Part shown: one piece after another, positions 18,571-28,451 of the stretch
How the letters are laid out: the number at the start of each line of letters is the position of its first letter
Position numbering within the stretch: position 1 is the first letter of the stretch
Assembly: GCA_036703985.1 (NCBI GenBank)
Contig: DATNQN010000070.1
Span: 62,001-126,000 of the forward strand
Direction: 5' to 3'
From: Leptolyngbyaceae cyanobacterium
GTDB taxonomy: Bacteria > Cyanobacteriota > Cyanobacteriia > Cyanobacteriales > Aerosakkonemataceae
Length of the DNA stretch: 64,000 nucleotides
The notes under the pieces: model-generated
What the model saw: only the letters and a program-made list of their open reading frames with translations
Database searches by the model: none
What the model was told of the DNA's origin: nothing
Made by a program: the position numbers and the translations under genes

Positions 18571-19401
18571 GGATCTGCCAGTTCAGGCGTGATAGTTACA
18601 GAAGTCTAGCTAGAAAACCCACGTTATTTACTCCGCAGGATCGATGGCAAGGGTTTATACGCTGCCTATTGATAAATTTGGCTTATGCACCCTGAGAGTG
18701 CATGAGGATTTTAAGGAAGCATATTTTTGCCAACAACTCTACTTGACTTTAGGGGTAGAATTGTCAAGAAATTTAACATATTCTGTCTTCATTTTAAGCG
18801 AAGCTTCTCTCAGATCAAAGAAGGATGAGTATAATTGACCTAATTTCCCCTTACCAACACTAGCCGAGCGGTATAGTATGCTTACTTAGAGAAGCTACTA
18901 GTGACTCTGGTTACATACTCTATTACGTGTAAATAGATCACTCTTAAATTGTGTAGAATTTTTAAGCATTTTTCAAATCACCCTCGAAAAGCCAGGAAGC
19001 TTGTGATAGGCTAGATAGTAAGGATTTCAACAAATTCAAATATTTGCTCCCAGGCAGCTACCACAAACTAGTTGTTTCTGGAATAGCAGACTGACTGGAT
19101 TTTTGTAGGTAAAAGTAGCTTCAAAACTGTAGCTGCTGCTTTCATGTATTCTCAATAGATTGGGAATAGTTTCCTTAAACAGCCACTAGGTTTGGTGATG
19201 AGGGGAGACTGAGTGCCACCTAGTGAGATGGCCACCTAATATAAAGACTAAATCAACCGCTGGCAACAGTTAAAGGTAGAAAGTCTCCAAATAATCCGTT
19301 TTTATGACAGCCGTCCGATCGGCCAGTTTGTTCGTGTCGGCTGACAATACTCTATTGCTAATTAAACACCCTTGTTCCTCCACTTTACTCCTCACTCTAC
19401 T
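18571..19401. other. long non-coding interval between sds and a small ORF
   Basis: 831 bases. A 64-codon frame at 18644-18838 has no ribosome site and an unconvincing composition, so I do not call it. A short direct repeat GCCACCTA occurs at 19215 and 19231. No tRNA-like or clear terminator structure was found. It must hold the sds promoter and could harbour a regulatory RNA that I cannot identify. Confidence 0.4.
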
Positions 19402-19521
19402 ATGGTTTACCGAGATATGCCCCTGATGATTCCCCTTCTGGCGACTGGATACTTATTAGCAATTTACGGGCTGTTAATATTAGCTCAAAGGTCAGGTGTT
19501 TGGCGACGACCTGAAGGTTGA
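19402..19521 (+). CDS. possible 39-residue single-span membrane peptide
   Basis: ATG at 19402 to TGA at 19519-19521. The product is one hydrophobic helix (MIPLLATGYLLAIYGLLILA, about 9-28) followed by a basic, Pro/Gly tail (QRSGVWRRPEG), a positive-inside arrangement typical of small thylakoid or photosystem-associated peptides. No strong ribosome site is seen, though CTCCTCA lies upstream. It is too short to be certain; codon choice and the clean hydrophobic-then-basic design favour a real gene. Confidence 0.45.
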   Translation: MVYRDMPLMIPLLATGYLLAIYGLLILAQRSGVWRRPEG

Positions 19522-19546
19522 TCGCTGAATATAAGCAAGCCCGATC

Positions 19547-19684
19547 CTAAGCGAAAATAGTCTCAATACTCTCTAATGCTTGTCTTAGAAAGAAAAAATT
19601 TTTGGCTTTAGCTTGAGCTACCAAGTTTATCTGTGGGGTCAATTCTTCAATCTTAAATTGAATGACCCCTTTTACTATTCTCAT
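19547..19684 (-). CDS. possible 45-residue peptide coupled to murI
   Basis: The ATG at 19682-19684 overlaps the murI stop in the arrangement ATGA. The frame gives MRIVKGVIQFKIEELTPQIN and a second helix ending IETIFA, a mixed amphipathic sequence without membrane segments. The overlap is what translational re-initiation needs, but chance ATGA overlaps are common. No family is recognised. If it is not real, this stretch is simply the murI 3' UTR. Confidence 0.3.
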   Translation of the reverse strand: MRIVKGVIQFKIEELTPQINLVAQAKAKNFFFLRQALESIETIFA

Positions 19685-20511
19685 TCCAGAGATTCTAGCG
19701 GTATCTGGTGTAGCTTCATCGTGGTTGGCAAGCACACCTGCTCGACTAAAGGCGTGCAACCCAACCATTGAATGGATAACTCAGCAAACTGATGCGGATC
19801 GCCACTCACGCAAAAGCGCGTAGGCTGGGGTTGACCTGTATTTCTCATTGCTAAAAGGTCTAGTTCTTGAGCCGCCGCAGCCACGACATGAACCGCTGGA
19901 TCGACAGTACTGACATGGCGAGGCAAAATTGCCTTCAGTACGGGTGCTAAATGAGGATAGTGGGTACAGCCATAAACGAGTGTATCGATCTGCTGCTCTA
20001 ATAAAGGAGCTAGGTATTCCCGTGCAATTTCATATGTATACGGGTCACTAATTCGATTTTGTTCAATCAATGGCACAAATGCCGGACAACCGACTTGCCA
20101 GACTCGGACAGCAGGATCGATTTCTTGGATTGCTCGTCGATAAGCATTACTAGCAGCCGTGGCAGGAGTGGCAATTACACCGATCCGCTTACCGAGGCTG
20201 ACCGCAGCGCGAGCTCCTGGCAGAATCACTCCTAAAATCGGAAAATTAAACTCAGATCTGACAATTTCTAAGGCAAGGGCGGAACTGGTGTTACAAGCCA
20301 TGATCGCCATTTTTACGCCCTGCTGACTCATCCAGGTAAGAATTTCTCGGACAAATTGCAAAATTTCTGCCGCTGAACGGTTGCCGTAAGGCAGTCGGGC
20401 TGTATCGCCAAAATAAATTATCGATTCATTAGGCAGTTGTCGATATAGTTCTCTCAAAACGGTGAGACCACCAACGCCGCTGTCAAAAATCCCTATTTTC
20501 TCAGTTGTCAT
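19681..20511 (-). CDS. murI: glutamate racemase MurI
   Basis: 276 residues. It interconverts L- and D-glutamate for peptidoglycan precursors in the cytoplasm. The start IGIFDSGVGGLTVLREL carries the first conserved Asp/Ser. FGDTARLPYGNRS is the substrate loop. The two catalytic cysteines are in MACNTSSALA (about 73-82) and YGCTHYPHL (about 184-192). It follows amiC by 80 bp on the same strand, so the two form a cell-wall pair. TGTCAGT-type short repeats lie in the gap at 20515-20545. Confidence 0.95.
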   Translation of the reverse strand: MTTEKIGIFDSGVGGLTVLRELYRQLPNESIIYFGDTARLPYGNRSAAEILQFVREILTWMSQQGVKMAIMACNTSSALALEIVRSEFNFPILGVILPGARAAVSLGKRIGVIATPATAASNAYRRAIQEIDPAVRVWQVGCPAFVPLIEQNRISDPYTYEIAREYLAPLLEQQIDTLVYGCTHYPHLAPVLKAILPRHVSTVDPAVHVVAAAAQELDLLAMRNTGQPQPTRFCVSGDPHQFAELSIQWLGCTPLVEQVCLPTTMKLHQIPLESLE

Positions 20512-20591
20512 GTGTCCTTTGTCAGTTGTCAGTTGTCATTTGACAGTTTAATGGGGCTTAGGCAATATGCCATGACCGGAAATCGATTAGA

Positions 20592-22355
20592 TTAATAATT
20601 TTGTCGCACGTACTGAAGAATACCGCGAGCGATCGCCTCTGCCATTTGGTTCTGATAGGCTGGTGTTGCTAATCTAGGAGCATCTTCTGCTCCAGTTACG
20701 AAACCAACTTCTACTAAAACCGCAGGCATCGGATTATGTCGTAAGACATAAAATCTTGCTTGTCGTACTCTTCGATCTTGAATATTGATGCTCTGGAGAA
20801 TGGTATCGTGAATAGTCCTAGCTAAACGTTCGCTTTCACTACTACCGTAATAATAAGTTTCCAATCCGCTAATGTCAGTACGTGTTAGATTGATCGCATT
20901 AGCATGAATGCTAACAAACACGTCTGCATTTACTCTTTTGGCAATTGCTACTCTGGGTGCTAAGTCAACAAAATAGTCATCATCTCTGGTCATTACTACC
21001 TGGATACCATTTTGTTCTAGTATTCTTGCCACTTCTCTACCAATTGGTAGAATGACATCCTTTTCCCGCAATCCGCCAATCCCGATCGCTCCGACATCCT
21101 TTCCACCGTGTCCGATATCTACCACAACGACAGTACGGGCATTGGGGCGGCGAGTCGGAAGAGTTCTGGGATAATTGGGAGTAGATTCTGCAATAGAAAA
21201 GGTATTGCTGGGAGGGGGAACCGCAATCGCTGTTGAGTTTTGTAATGAGAGAGCTAATAGTTGGGGAGTAGGTTGATTGACATCGCCAATCTGTACCCCA
21301 GAAGCAGGTAATACTAAAACAACTACCGTCGAAGGGTTTTCTTGCCGTACTCGTACCCTTAATACGGGACTATTAGCATTTGGTTGGGGTTCCTTGATGC
21401 GATTGCTCAGTTTAGCAGAAGATAAAGTAATGCGGTAAGCGCCAGACGATCGATCCCAACCGCTGTTGTAAGTAATCGCTCGATCGGCTCTGACTAAAAG
21501 TTGATTTCCACTTACTTCGACTGACTGAATAGTTGCCAGTCGATCGCTATTTCCTTGAGAAGATGTCGAGTCTTCTCCCAAAGTTGGTAAGACGATAATC
21601 CCACCCAAACTACTAACTCTAGCCTGCCAATCCGGACTATCGCCATTTACTTGTAATGTAAGACGAACCATTGGCGGTGTTGTTTCTAATTGGGCTACCT
21701 GTACTCTGTTGACCCCATTGTTATTACGATCGACCGATAGCTCTTTAGAAGATAATTGGGAAGATAAGCTCGCGTTTTGGAGTTCGACATCGATGGTAGT
21801 GCGATCGCTACTTCGTCTGACGTGAAACTCCGGATTAGCACCGCTGGTACGAATAAAAAATCCATCTGGTGTTACTTGCACATCTTGGACTTGGGTCGCA
21901 GAAGACGGCCCGCTGGCGGTAATATCTACCCCATCAGGGGAAGAATTGTTTGCTTGCTCTTGGGTACGAACTGGTGCTGGCAATTGCACCATCCACTGGC
22001 TGGGGGAAATCCCCTGGAACTGCACTAATTTTGGGTCTAGAGTGTAACCAGGGTCTAATTCGATTACCAAGCGAGTTGTTTGGGAGTCTAACTGACCGAT
22101 CCGCAATACTCGCATCGCGCCTCTAAGTTGCTGATATATTGTCCGGCGGTTGAAATTTGTACCGGGCAAATCGATCACCAAACGAGTAGGATTGAAAAGA
22201 AGTTGTGCTTTGGGTTGAACGCCGCTGTCGGTAGTAAAAACCAGTCGATTCTGATTGGCATCAAAACGCCACGATTGCAGTCTACCTGCCAAAGCTGGAG
22301 ATGAAAGCAGAAATAGACTTAAAACAGTACTGGATAGTAGCCAGTGAAATTTCAC
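20592..22355 (-). CDS. amiC: N-acetylmuramoyl-L-alanine amidase AmiC with AMIN domains
   Basis: 587 residues from a GTG at 22353-22355. I chose it because AGGAG lies eight bases upstream and because it begins a clean signal peptide (KFHWLLSSTVLSLFLLSSPA). An ATG 22 codons upstream would bury that peptide. Two or three AMIN domains (about 25-380) bind the wall, and a C-terminal amidase_3 domain (about 400-585) cleaves the stem peptide from MurNAc. Zinc ligands are visible in DIGHGGKD, the Glu of GGLREKD, and SIHANAIN; the catalytic Glu lies in VLVEVGFV. In filamentous cyanobacteria AmiC enzymes drill the septal nanopores used for cell-to-cell exchange. Confidence 0.93.
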   Translation of the reverse strand: MKFHWLLSSTVLSLFLLSSPALAGRLQSWRFDANQNRLVFTTDSGVQPKAQLLFNPTRLVIDLPGTNFNRRTIYQQLRGAMRVLRIGQLDSQTTRLVIELDPGYTLDPKLVQFQGISPSQWMVQLPAPVRTQEQANNSSPDGVDITASGPSSATQVQDVQVTPDGFFIRTSGANPEFHVRRSSDRTTIDVELQNASLSSQLSSKELSVDRNNNGVNRVQVAQLETTPPMVRLTLQVNGDSPDWQARVSSLGGIIVLPTLGEDSTSSQGNSDRLATIQSVEVSGNQLLVRADRAITYNSGWDRSSGAYRITLSSAKLSNRIKEPQPNANSPVLRVRVRQENPSTVVVLVLPASGVQIGDVNQPTPQLLALSLQNSTAIAVPPPSNTFSIAESTPNYPRTLPTRRPNARTVVVVDIGHGGKDVGAIGIGGLREKDVILPIGREVARILEQNGIQVVMTRDDDYFVDLAPRVAIAKRVNADVFVSIHANAINLTRTDISGLETYYYGSSESERLARTIHDTILQSINIQDRRVRQARFYVLRHNPMPAVLVEVGFVTGAEDAPRLATPAYQNQMAEAIARGILQYVRQNY

Positions 22356-22425
22356 TATTGTTTCTCCTGATTTTCGCAGCCTAATAGCCGAAATTTTGCC
22401 ATTAGGCCAAGATTTTGACATTTAG

Positions 22426-22456
22426 AACTCCTAACTTTTCGCAAAAGTTGGGAGTT
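22426..22456. repeat. 14-bp-arm hairpin upstream of amiC
   Basis: AACTCCTAACTTTT (22426-22439) and AAAAGTTGGGAGTT (22443-22456) pair with one G-T wobble around a three-base loop. It lies 70 bp before the amiC start, probably in its 5' leader, and could affect RNA stability or be a dispersed repeat. Confidence 0.55.
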
Positions 22457-22569
22457 AAATACTCATGGTGATAAAAGCACGCACTGAGGCTGGGGCGAAC
22501 AATCCCACAGTTAGCCTTTGTATGTGCCACTATAACCAATCAGAAAATATCACTTAATCAGTGAGCTAG

Positions 22570-22800
22570 ATGAGTAACAACACGGGAACGATTCTCATGA
22601 GCATACCAGTTAACAAAGTATGGCTTGCTATTAAAGAGGCCGAACCCGATCGATTAAGTAAAATTAATTGATTGCTATTTACCCGTCAACTCCAAGAAAA
22701 AGTGATTTTGCGATTTTACTATCCTCACACCGACGCAATTAATATATCCTACGTTACCGGATTTATCCTACCGGAAGATCCTGTTTTCATGGGGCCATGA
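22570..22800 (+). pseudogene. small gene interrupted by one in-frame TGA
   Basis: From ATG 22570 a 33-codon frame (ending DRLSKIN) stops at TGA 22669-22671. The same frame then runs on for 42 more protein-like codons (LLFTRQLQEKVILRFYY, then YVTGFILPEDPVFMGP) to TGA 22798-22800. A single change, TGG to TGA, would explain the break, and Trp fits the hydrophobic context. The family is unknown to me. Alternatives are a chance pairing of frames, or a sequencing error. Confidence 0.4.
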
Positions 22801-23283
22801 TTGAAATATAGTTAGTTTTGGCTATCAAACTAAGCCGGAACAGCTAACATAAGAAGTCATATTCACCTGTCAAAATTTGGAATTCCGGAGCGAGAAACGT
22901 TCTGAATTCCGAATTCTAAATGGAGATTCTTAAATTTTTTGTTTCAATCCTAGATCGATAGACTAATTTTTTTTCATCCAATCAATTTGGCTATCCGGAT
23001 GGATAAACATTCTCCCTAATATAGAATATTAAATTCAGTTTTTTACCTCTAGCATTAACGAGCATCATATTTCAAAAAAACTAATATTGGAATAAAAAGA
23101 TTTTTTTCTTCTTTGGTTATTTTCAAAGAAGTTTTAGATTTTAGACTGTCCATTTCAGTCTGATATTTTCAGCAGCCATCTTCATTTATTGTCAACAACA
23201 AGAACGCAGATTTACAGAGGTTTGTTTTTTTGGTAAGAACTGACAATCTAAAATCTAAAACTGGTTTTTTCCTTCTTTAGGAA
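22801..23283. other. AT-rich intergenic region downstream of the antiporter
   Basis: 483 bases between the broken small gene and the antiporter stop. Two T-rich stretches (23095-23135) and repeated fragments of the type GATTTTAGA / TCTAAAATC (about 23145 and 23250) are visible. I see no gene and no clean GC-stem terminator. Confidence 0.35.
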
Positions 23284-24786
23284 CTAATTTTGAGTTTTGA
23301 CTTCCTCTGACTCTTCAGTTTTAACGCTAGCAACATTTAAAGGTGAACCGTTCGTACTACTTAACTCGGCCTGAGTTGAATCAAGCACGGTTTGCTCTTC
23401 TCCGAATACTAATCTTAACAGTGGAGGTGCTAAAAATGTGGTTAAGATAACCATCATGATAATAGCGGCTTCTGTTGGTTTAGAAAGCGCTCCACTAGCA
23501 GAACCAACACCAGCAAAAACCAGTCCTACTTCTCCCCGTGGAATCATACCGACACCGATCGCCAGACGGTTAATCCCAGGCTGACCAAACACGGCCCAAC
23601 CAGTCACGATTTTGCCTATTATCGCTACTGCAATCAAGAAAACAGCCATCACTAAACCTTCTCGATTGCTGGGAATCGCTGGATTAAGAACTCCTAAATC
23701 GGTTTTTGCACCTACAGTTACGAAGAAGATCGGTACTAAGATATCAGCAATTGGAACTACTTGTTTTTGTAGTTCTTTACGCTTGTCTGTTTCGTCGAGG
23801 ACTAATCCAGCAGCAAAAGCACCGAGAATTGCTTCTAGGTGGATAGCTGCCCCCAAATAGGCCATCACAAAAGCAAAAATGAAAGCAGGAACGACTAACC
23901 CGCCGCGAGTCTTCAGTTGATTAACTACCCAGACAAAAGATTTGTTGAAAATGCTGCCGAGTAAAATCGCACCGAGTAGAAAAGCGCTAGCACTGACGAT
24001 CAGATAGATCACATTCATCAAATCCACTTCGCCAGTTTTTACTAGGCTAGCTACCACAGCCAAGACGATGATGCCCAGTACGTCGTCTATGACAGCAGCA
24101 CCGAGAATTATTTGGCCTTCCTTGGAATTCAGACGACCTAATTCTGACAAAACTTTTGAGGTTATACCAATACTGGTAGCAGTCAAAGCGGCACCAGCAA
24201 AAATAGCCGGAATTGCCGGAACGCCAAATAAAGCCATTAGTCCAGCAGTGCCAGCGGCAAATGGTACGGCGACTCCCACTACTGCTACGACGGTAGCCTG
24301 GATACCGACAGCCATCAGTTCTTTGAGGTTCGATTCCAAACCTATTTCAAATAGCAGGATAATCACGCCCAGTTCTGCTAGAACGGAAATTACCTCGCTC
24401 TGGGCTAAGAAAGTGCTTTGGGCGGCATCGGGAGTTAAACCAGCGGTGGCCTCCAGTAGCTTGATAATAAAGGAATGGGAACCATCGATTCCGCCTTCTG
24501 GAAATACCAACAGATGTAGAGCAGAAACACCTACTACTACGCCGCCGACTAATTCGCCTAAAACTGGTGGTAAGCCGAGCCAGTTAGAGACTTCAGCGCC
24601 AATTTTACTGGCTAAGTAAATGACTACCAAACTCAAAAGTACTCCTGCTAGTACCATTGGGGCATTTTGTGATTCGGTAGCTGTTGCTAGCAGTGGTGTT
24701 GTTTTGCCGAAAGCTGGGAGCGAAAATATAGGGTTAAACGAACTCATCCATACAACTGCATCAGCCATTGGTTCTGCACAAATCAT
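23284..24786 (-). CDS. CPA2 cation/proton antiporter (NhaS3/NapA type)
   Basis: 500 residues with about 12-13 membrane helices. Features of the monovalent cation:proton antiporter-2 family are clear: PPVLGELVGGVVVG in helix 2, TATSIGITSKVL, and the two ion-binding aspartates in AAVIDDVLGIIVLA. GMIPRGEVGLVFAG near the end carries the conserved Arg-Gly-Glu. It exchanges Na+ or K+ for H+. Sequence style fits cyanobacterial NhaS3, which is in the thylakoid and is essential in Synechocystis; I leave the symbol blank because subfamily assignment needs a tree. The N-terminus has about 35 extra residues and the C-terminal tail (last 40) is polar and acidic. Confidence 0.88.
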   Translation of the reverse strand: MICAEPMADAVVWMSSFNPIFSLPAFGKTTPLLATATESQNAPMVLAGVLLSLVVIYLASKIGAEVSNWLGLPPVLGELVGGVVVGVSALHLLVFPEGGIDGSHSFIIKLLEATAGLTPDAAQSTFLAQSEVISVLAELGVIILLFEIGLESNLKELMAVGIQATVVAVVGVAVPFAAGTAGLMALFGVPAIPAIFAGAALTATSIGITSKVLSELGRLNSKEGQIILGAAVIDDVLGIIVLAVVASLVKTGEVDLMNVIYLIVSASAFLLGAILLGSIFNKSFVWVVNQLKTRGGLVVPAFIFAFVMAYLGAAIHLEAILGAFAAGLVLDETDKRKELQKQVVPIADILVPIFFVTVGAKTDLGVLNPAIPSNREGLVMAVFLIAVAIIGKIVTGWAVFGQPGINRLAIGVGMIPRGEVGLVFAGVGSASGALSKPTEAAIIMMVILTTFLAPPLLRLVFGEEQTVLDSTQAELSSTNGSPLNVASVKTEESEEVKTQN

Positions 24787-25055
24787 TTTTTCTAATGTAC
24801 AAGGTTCTTAACACGATGCAGCCTATCTTCTGGTAGTTATGTTTTTCGAGAATATAAGGTTGCATCTAGTTTGTCGAGGCTAAGGTAGGCCAAATATGTT
24901 GCCAAAACTGTAACCGATCGGTTTTTCTGGCTGACATAGTAGGAAATTAGGAATATGAGAATGGCGATCGAGTATTCAGTGGCGATCGCTTTTCTATTCT
25001 GGCCAATACCCTGTTTTTCTTTTTACCAGACTTAGTACAGCAGGAGAAAAATCTA

Positions 25056-25811
25056 ATGTCTAGAATTGCTTATCAGTTAAATTTTAGTAATTGTTTGAAA
25101 GCGATACCGCTCGCGCTGGCAATATTAATTATGAGTTTAAGTAGTAATAATCCAGTGTTCGCTCAAGAAGCAGTACAGGCAGAAAGTAGGATGCTCAGAA
25201 CCTTAACCGTAACTGGTCGAGGTCTTGAAATGGTTCCCACGACGATTACTCAAGTTCAGTTAGGCGTGGAGGTTTCGGGGAAAACAGCTAGAGAAGTACA
25301 GCAGGAAGCGGCAAGGCGTTCGGCGGCAGTGGTGGAATTTTTGCGATCGCGTAATGTGGAAAAACTGCAAACCACTGGTATTCGGCTTAACCCTAACTAT
25401 AGCTTTGAAAACAACGTGCAGCGGTTGACCGGATACACTGCTAGCAATACAGTCAGCTTTCGGGTCAATACCCAGCAAGCGGGAAATATTTTAGATGAAG
25501 CCGTTCAAGCTGGGGCAACGCGAATTGACGGTGTTAGTTTCGTGGCTTCCGATGATGCGATGGCTAATGCTAGAGAGCAAGCTTTGCGGGAAGCTACTCA
25601 GGATGCTCAAAAGCAAGCCGATGTGGTTTTAAGCACCCTGAATCTGACTCGGAGGGAAATCGTTGCCATTCAAGTCAATAATGCTTTTGCCCCACCTCCA
25701 CCCAGACCGCTTTTACAAGCAGCCAGAATGGATGCGGTAGAAGCTTCCACGCCAGTAATCGGGGGGGAACAGCAAGTGGAAGCTTTTGTTACTCTGCAAA
25801 TTCGTTATTAA
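25056..25811 (+). CDS. SIMPL (DUF541) domain periplasmic protein
   Basis: 251 residues. An N-terminal signal peptide (about 15-37: AIPLALAILIMSLSSNNPVFA) is followed by one SIMPL domain that begins LRTLTVTGRGLEMVP and ends QQVEAFVTLQIRY. These domains assemble into ring-like oligomers in related proteins; the cellular role is poorly known. AGGAG lies upstream of the ATG. It is divergent from the antiporter and converges with ssb, ending 11 bp from the ssb stop. Confidence 0.88.
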   Translation: MSRIAYQLNFSNCLKAIPLALAILIMSLSSNNPVFAQEAVQAESRMLRTLTVTGRGLEMVPTTITQVQLGVEVSGKTAREVQQEAARRSAAVVEFLRSRNVEKLQTTGIRLNPNYSFENNVQRLTGYTASNTVSFRVNTQQAGNILDEAVQAGATRIDGVSFVASDDAMANAREQALREATQDAQKQADVVLSTLNLTRREIVAIQVNNAFAPPPPRPLLQAARMDAVEASTPVIGGEQQVEAFVTLQIRY

Positions 25812-25822
25812 GCGGTATTAAA

Positions 25823-26191
25823 TTAGAACTCGTCGGGTCTGTTATAGTTATCCATTTGATTGGCATCACCATCTCGTTTCGATCCGAGCAGATCCAACCG
25901 ATCTACTTTGATGACAGGTGAGGAACGATTCACACCCGTAGCGCGATCGCTCCAAGTATCAAATTTCAACGAACCTTTGATGCCTATTAAACTTCCCTTC
26001 CGCACGTAGTTAGTAGCTACTTGTGCTTCTCTTCCCCATAATTCGAGATTGAACCAGTCAGTTTGCTTCCCATCGCGAGTCCAGCGATTCACTGCCAAAG
26101 TCAGGCGACACTTAACCTTATCTGGCTCGAAATACTTAACATCAGGGTCTTGGCCTACATGACCTACTAAGGTAACAACATTGAGAGTCAT
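25823..26191 (-). CDS. ssb: single-stranded DNA-binding protein Ssb
   Basis: 122 residues, one OB fold. MTLNVVTLVGHVGQDPDVKY and LTLAVNRWTRDGKQTDWFNL are the Ssb signature strands, and WGREAQVATNYVRKGSLIGI follows. The acidic tail tip (DDDIPF-type) that recruits partners is absent; the protein ends DNYNRPDEF with only a weak acidic end, which is usual for short cyanobacterial forms. It is divergent from mreB. Confidence 0.9.
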   Translation of the reverse strand: MTLNVVTLVGHVGQDPDVKYFEPDKVKCRLTLAVNRWTRDGKQTDWFNLELWGREAQVATNYVRKGSLIGIKGSLKFDTWSDRATGVNRSSPVIKVDRLDLLGSKRDGDANQMDNYNRPDEF

Positions 26192-26390
26192 AATTGATTA
26201 TCAGTACAGTTGTACTCTTTTCACTTGGATCTACTTTAGACCGAAAAGAGGGTAAAATTCAGATTTCGATCGCCCTCTAGATACGAATTATCCGGCTTGA
26301 CTAGACGCCAGATAGAAAACGTAATAGAATCCAGCACGGTTAGGTTACAGTCGTACACAAAAGCATCTCTTTTTGGGGGCCAAGAAGCGC

Positions 26391-27434
26391 GTGGGTTTTT
26401 TCAATCGCATACCAATATCTCGCGACATGGGTATCGACCTCGGTACCGCTAATACGCTGGTTTACGTGTCCGGTAAAGGAATCGTTCTCCAGGAACCTTC
26501 AGTGATAGCCATTGACAAAGACAGAATGGAGCCTTTGGCAGTGGGAGAAGAAGCCAAGAAAATGCTGGGGCGCTGTCCCGGTAATGTGGTGGCTCTGCGG
26601 CCTCTGCGGGATGGTGTCATTGCTGACTTTGATAGTGCTGAGTTGATGCTCAAGTACTTTATTCGGCGGGTAAATGAAGGTAATTCTTTAATTCAGCCCC
26701 GAATCGTGATCGGGATTCCCAGTGGGGTTACGGGAGTCGAAAGAAGGGCTGTCATGGATGCCGCCCTGCAAGCTGGGGCTAGAGATGTCAGATTAATTGA
26801 CGAGCCTGTAGCAGCAGCAATTGGGGCTGGATTACCGGTAGCCGAACCGACGGGTAACATGATTATCGATATCGGCGGTGGGACTACGGAAGTAGCAGTC
26901 CTGAGTTTGCAAGGTACGGTGATCAGCGAATCAGTACGGGTAGCTGGGGACGAGTTGAATGACTCGATCGTTCAGTACATGAAAAAAGTTCATAACCTGG
27001 TAATTGGGGAAAGGACTGCGGAGGAAATTAAGATTCAAATTGCTTCGGCTTATCCAACCAGTTCTGATGACGACCAGATCATGGAAGTTAGAGGGTTACA
27101 CCTGCTCTCTGGTTTACCACGCACGGTAACTATCAAGGGCCCAGAAATCCGGGAAAGTATGTCGGAGCCTTTAGCTGTAATTGTGGATGCCGTGAAGCGC
27201 ACTCTCGAACGGACTCCTCCCGAATTGGCAGCTGACATCATCGATCGAGGCATTATGCTAGCTGGAGGCGGTGCTTTGCTCAAAGGTTTGGATACCCTGA
27301 TCAGTCACGAAACTGGGATTGTCGTACACGTAGCGGCAGACCCTTTAAGCTGTGTTGTATTGGGGACAGGTCGGGTGTTGGAAAATATCAAACAACTCGA
27401 TCGCGTTTTTAGCGGTCGTTCTCGTACTGTGTAA
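26391..27434 (+). CDS. mreB: rod-shape protein MreB
   Basis: 347 residues from a GTG at 26391, which gives the usual short N-terminus before RDMGIDLGTANTLVYV. An upstream TTG at 26373 would add six residues. Actin-fold motifs are intact: phosphate 1 (GIDLGTANT), phosphate 2 (IDIGGGTTEVAV) and the adenosine motif (GIMLAGGGALLKGL). MreB polymers direct lateral wall synthesis in the cytoplasm under the membrane. It heads mreBCD, with gaps of 106 and 353 bp, the second holding a hairpin. Confidence 0.95.
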   Translation: MGFFNRIPISRDMGIDLGTANTLVYVSGKGIVLQEPSVIAIDKDRMEPLAVGEEAKKMLGRCPGNVVALRPLRDGVIADFDSAELMLKYFIRRVNEGNSLIQPRIVIGIPSGVTGVERRAVMDAALQAGARDVRLIDEPVAAAIGAGLPVAEPTGNMIIDIGGGTTEVAVLSLQGTVISESVRVAGDELNDSIVQYMKKVHNLVIGERTAEEIKIQIASAYPTSSDDDQIMEVRGLHLLSGLPRTVTIKGPEIRESMSEPLAVIVDAVKRTLERTPPELAADIIDRGIMLAGGGALLKGLDTLISHETGIVVHVAADPLSCVVLGTGRVLENIKQLDRVFSGRSRTV

Positions 27435-27540
27435 TTTTGAAAAAATACAGTGAGAAAGTCGAATAATCAGATTGATTTCTGATATTTGATTCGTGAATGA
27501 ATGCTGACGGCTGACTTTTATTACAAATTACTCTGGTTGA

Positions 27541-28278
27541 ATGTACACAATTCGTCGCTGGTGGGATCGTCATTGGTTACAAGTAGGACTGGTTGGCTTA
27601 GCTATTAGTGCTGCTTGGTTTGTTAAACAAACTCAAAGCGCAGCAGTATTTGAAATGTACCAGTTGCTAACCCGTCCTTTTCAATCCAACCCTAATAAAC
27701 AAGAGGTTCTAGCTGATGCTAAAACTTTAGAACTGCAAGGACGCTTAGAGGAAATCGAAAGCGAAAACAAAAAATTGCGAGAGTTACTCGGCTATGTATC
27801 TGCCAATAAAAAAGAGGGAATTTTAGCTCCCATTGTGGGCAGGAGTGCCGATCATTGGTGGCATCAGGTTACTTTGGGTAGAGGCAGTGCAACCGGAATC
27901 AAAGAAGGTGATATAGTCACGGCACCTGGTGGTTTGGTGGGTAGGATTGTCAGCGTAACTAATAATACCAGTCGCGTACTGCTAATTAGCGATCCGACCA
28001 GCCGGGTAGGAGTAACGATCAGCCGCAGTCGCTATATGGGGATAATGCGCGGTCAATCAGGAAACCGAGCAGTAATGCAATTTTTTGAAAGAGTTCCAGA
28101 TGTCCGTCGTGGCGATATGGTGGCTACGTCATCCGTCAGCCAGCTATTTCCATCAGGGGTGCCTATCGGAAAGATAGAATCGGTGAATCTCAGCCAAAGT
28201 CCCGCTCCTGAGGCGGTAATCGTGCTTTCTGCACCTACTAGTTATTTGGAATGGGTAGTGGTGTACGCTGCTGAGTGA
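27541..28278 (+). CDS. mreC: rod-shape protein MreC
   Basis: 245 residues. A membrane anchor near the N-terminus (about 13-30, LQVGLVGLAISAAWF) is followed by a coiled coil (about 55-85, LELQGRLEEIESENKKLREL) and the double beta-barrel periplasmic domain (VTAPGGLVGRIVSVTNNTSR, LLISDPTSRVGVTISRS). MreC links the MreB filament to periplasmic wall synthases. It ends in LEWVVVYAAE, typical of the family. Confidence 0.94.
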   Translation: MYTIRRWWDRHWLQVGLVGLAISAAWFVKQTQSAAVFEMYQLLTRPFQSNPNKQEVLADAKTLELQGRLEEIESENKKLRELLGYVSANKKEGILAPIVGRSADHWWHQVTLGRGSATGIKEGDIVTAPGGLVGRIVSVTNNTSRVLLISDPTSRVGVTISRSRYMGIMRGQSGNRAVMQFFERVPDVRRGDMVATSSVSQLFPSGVPIGKIESVNLSQSPAPEAVIVLSAPTSYLEWVVVYAAE

Positions 28279-28451
28279 AGAGCCTTTTGGTGAATGAGAA
28301 CAAAAAAATAAAAAGCAAAAAATTACAGAAGAATGCAGAATTGAAAATTGAGAATTCAGAATCAATTAGCAAGGGATTTATTTCGGCCAATCGGTTGACG
28401 ATTGCTAAATCTTACTGGCAACCAGGGTTATTAAACCCTCATATTCATTCG

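Noticed and set aside
18644-18838. 64-codon rightward frame between sds and the small membrane ORF
   Set aside because: No ribosome site, mixed composition without a fold pattern; probably chance.
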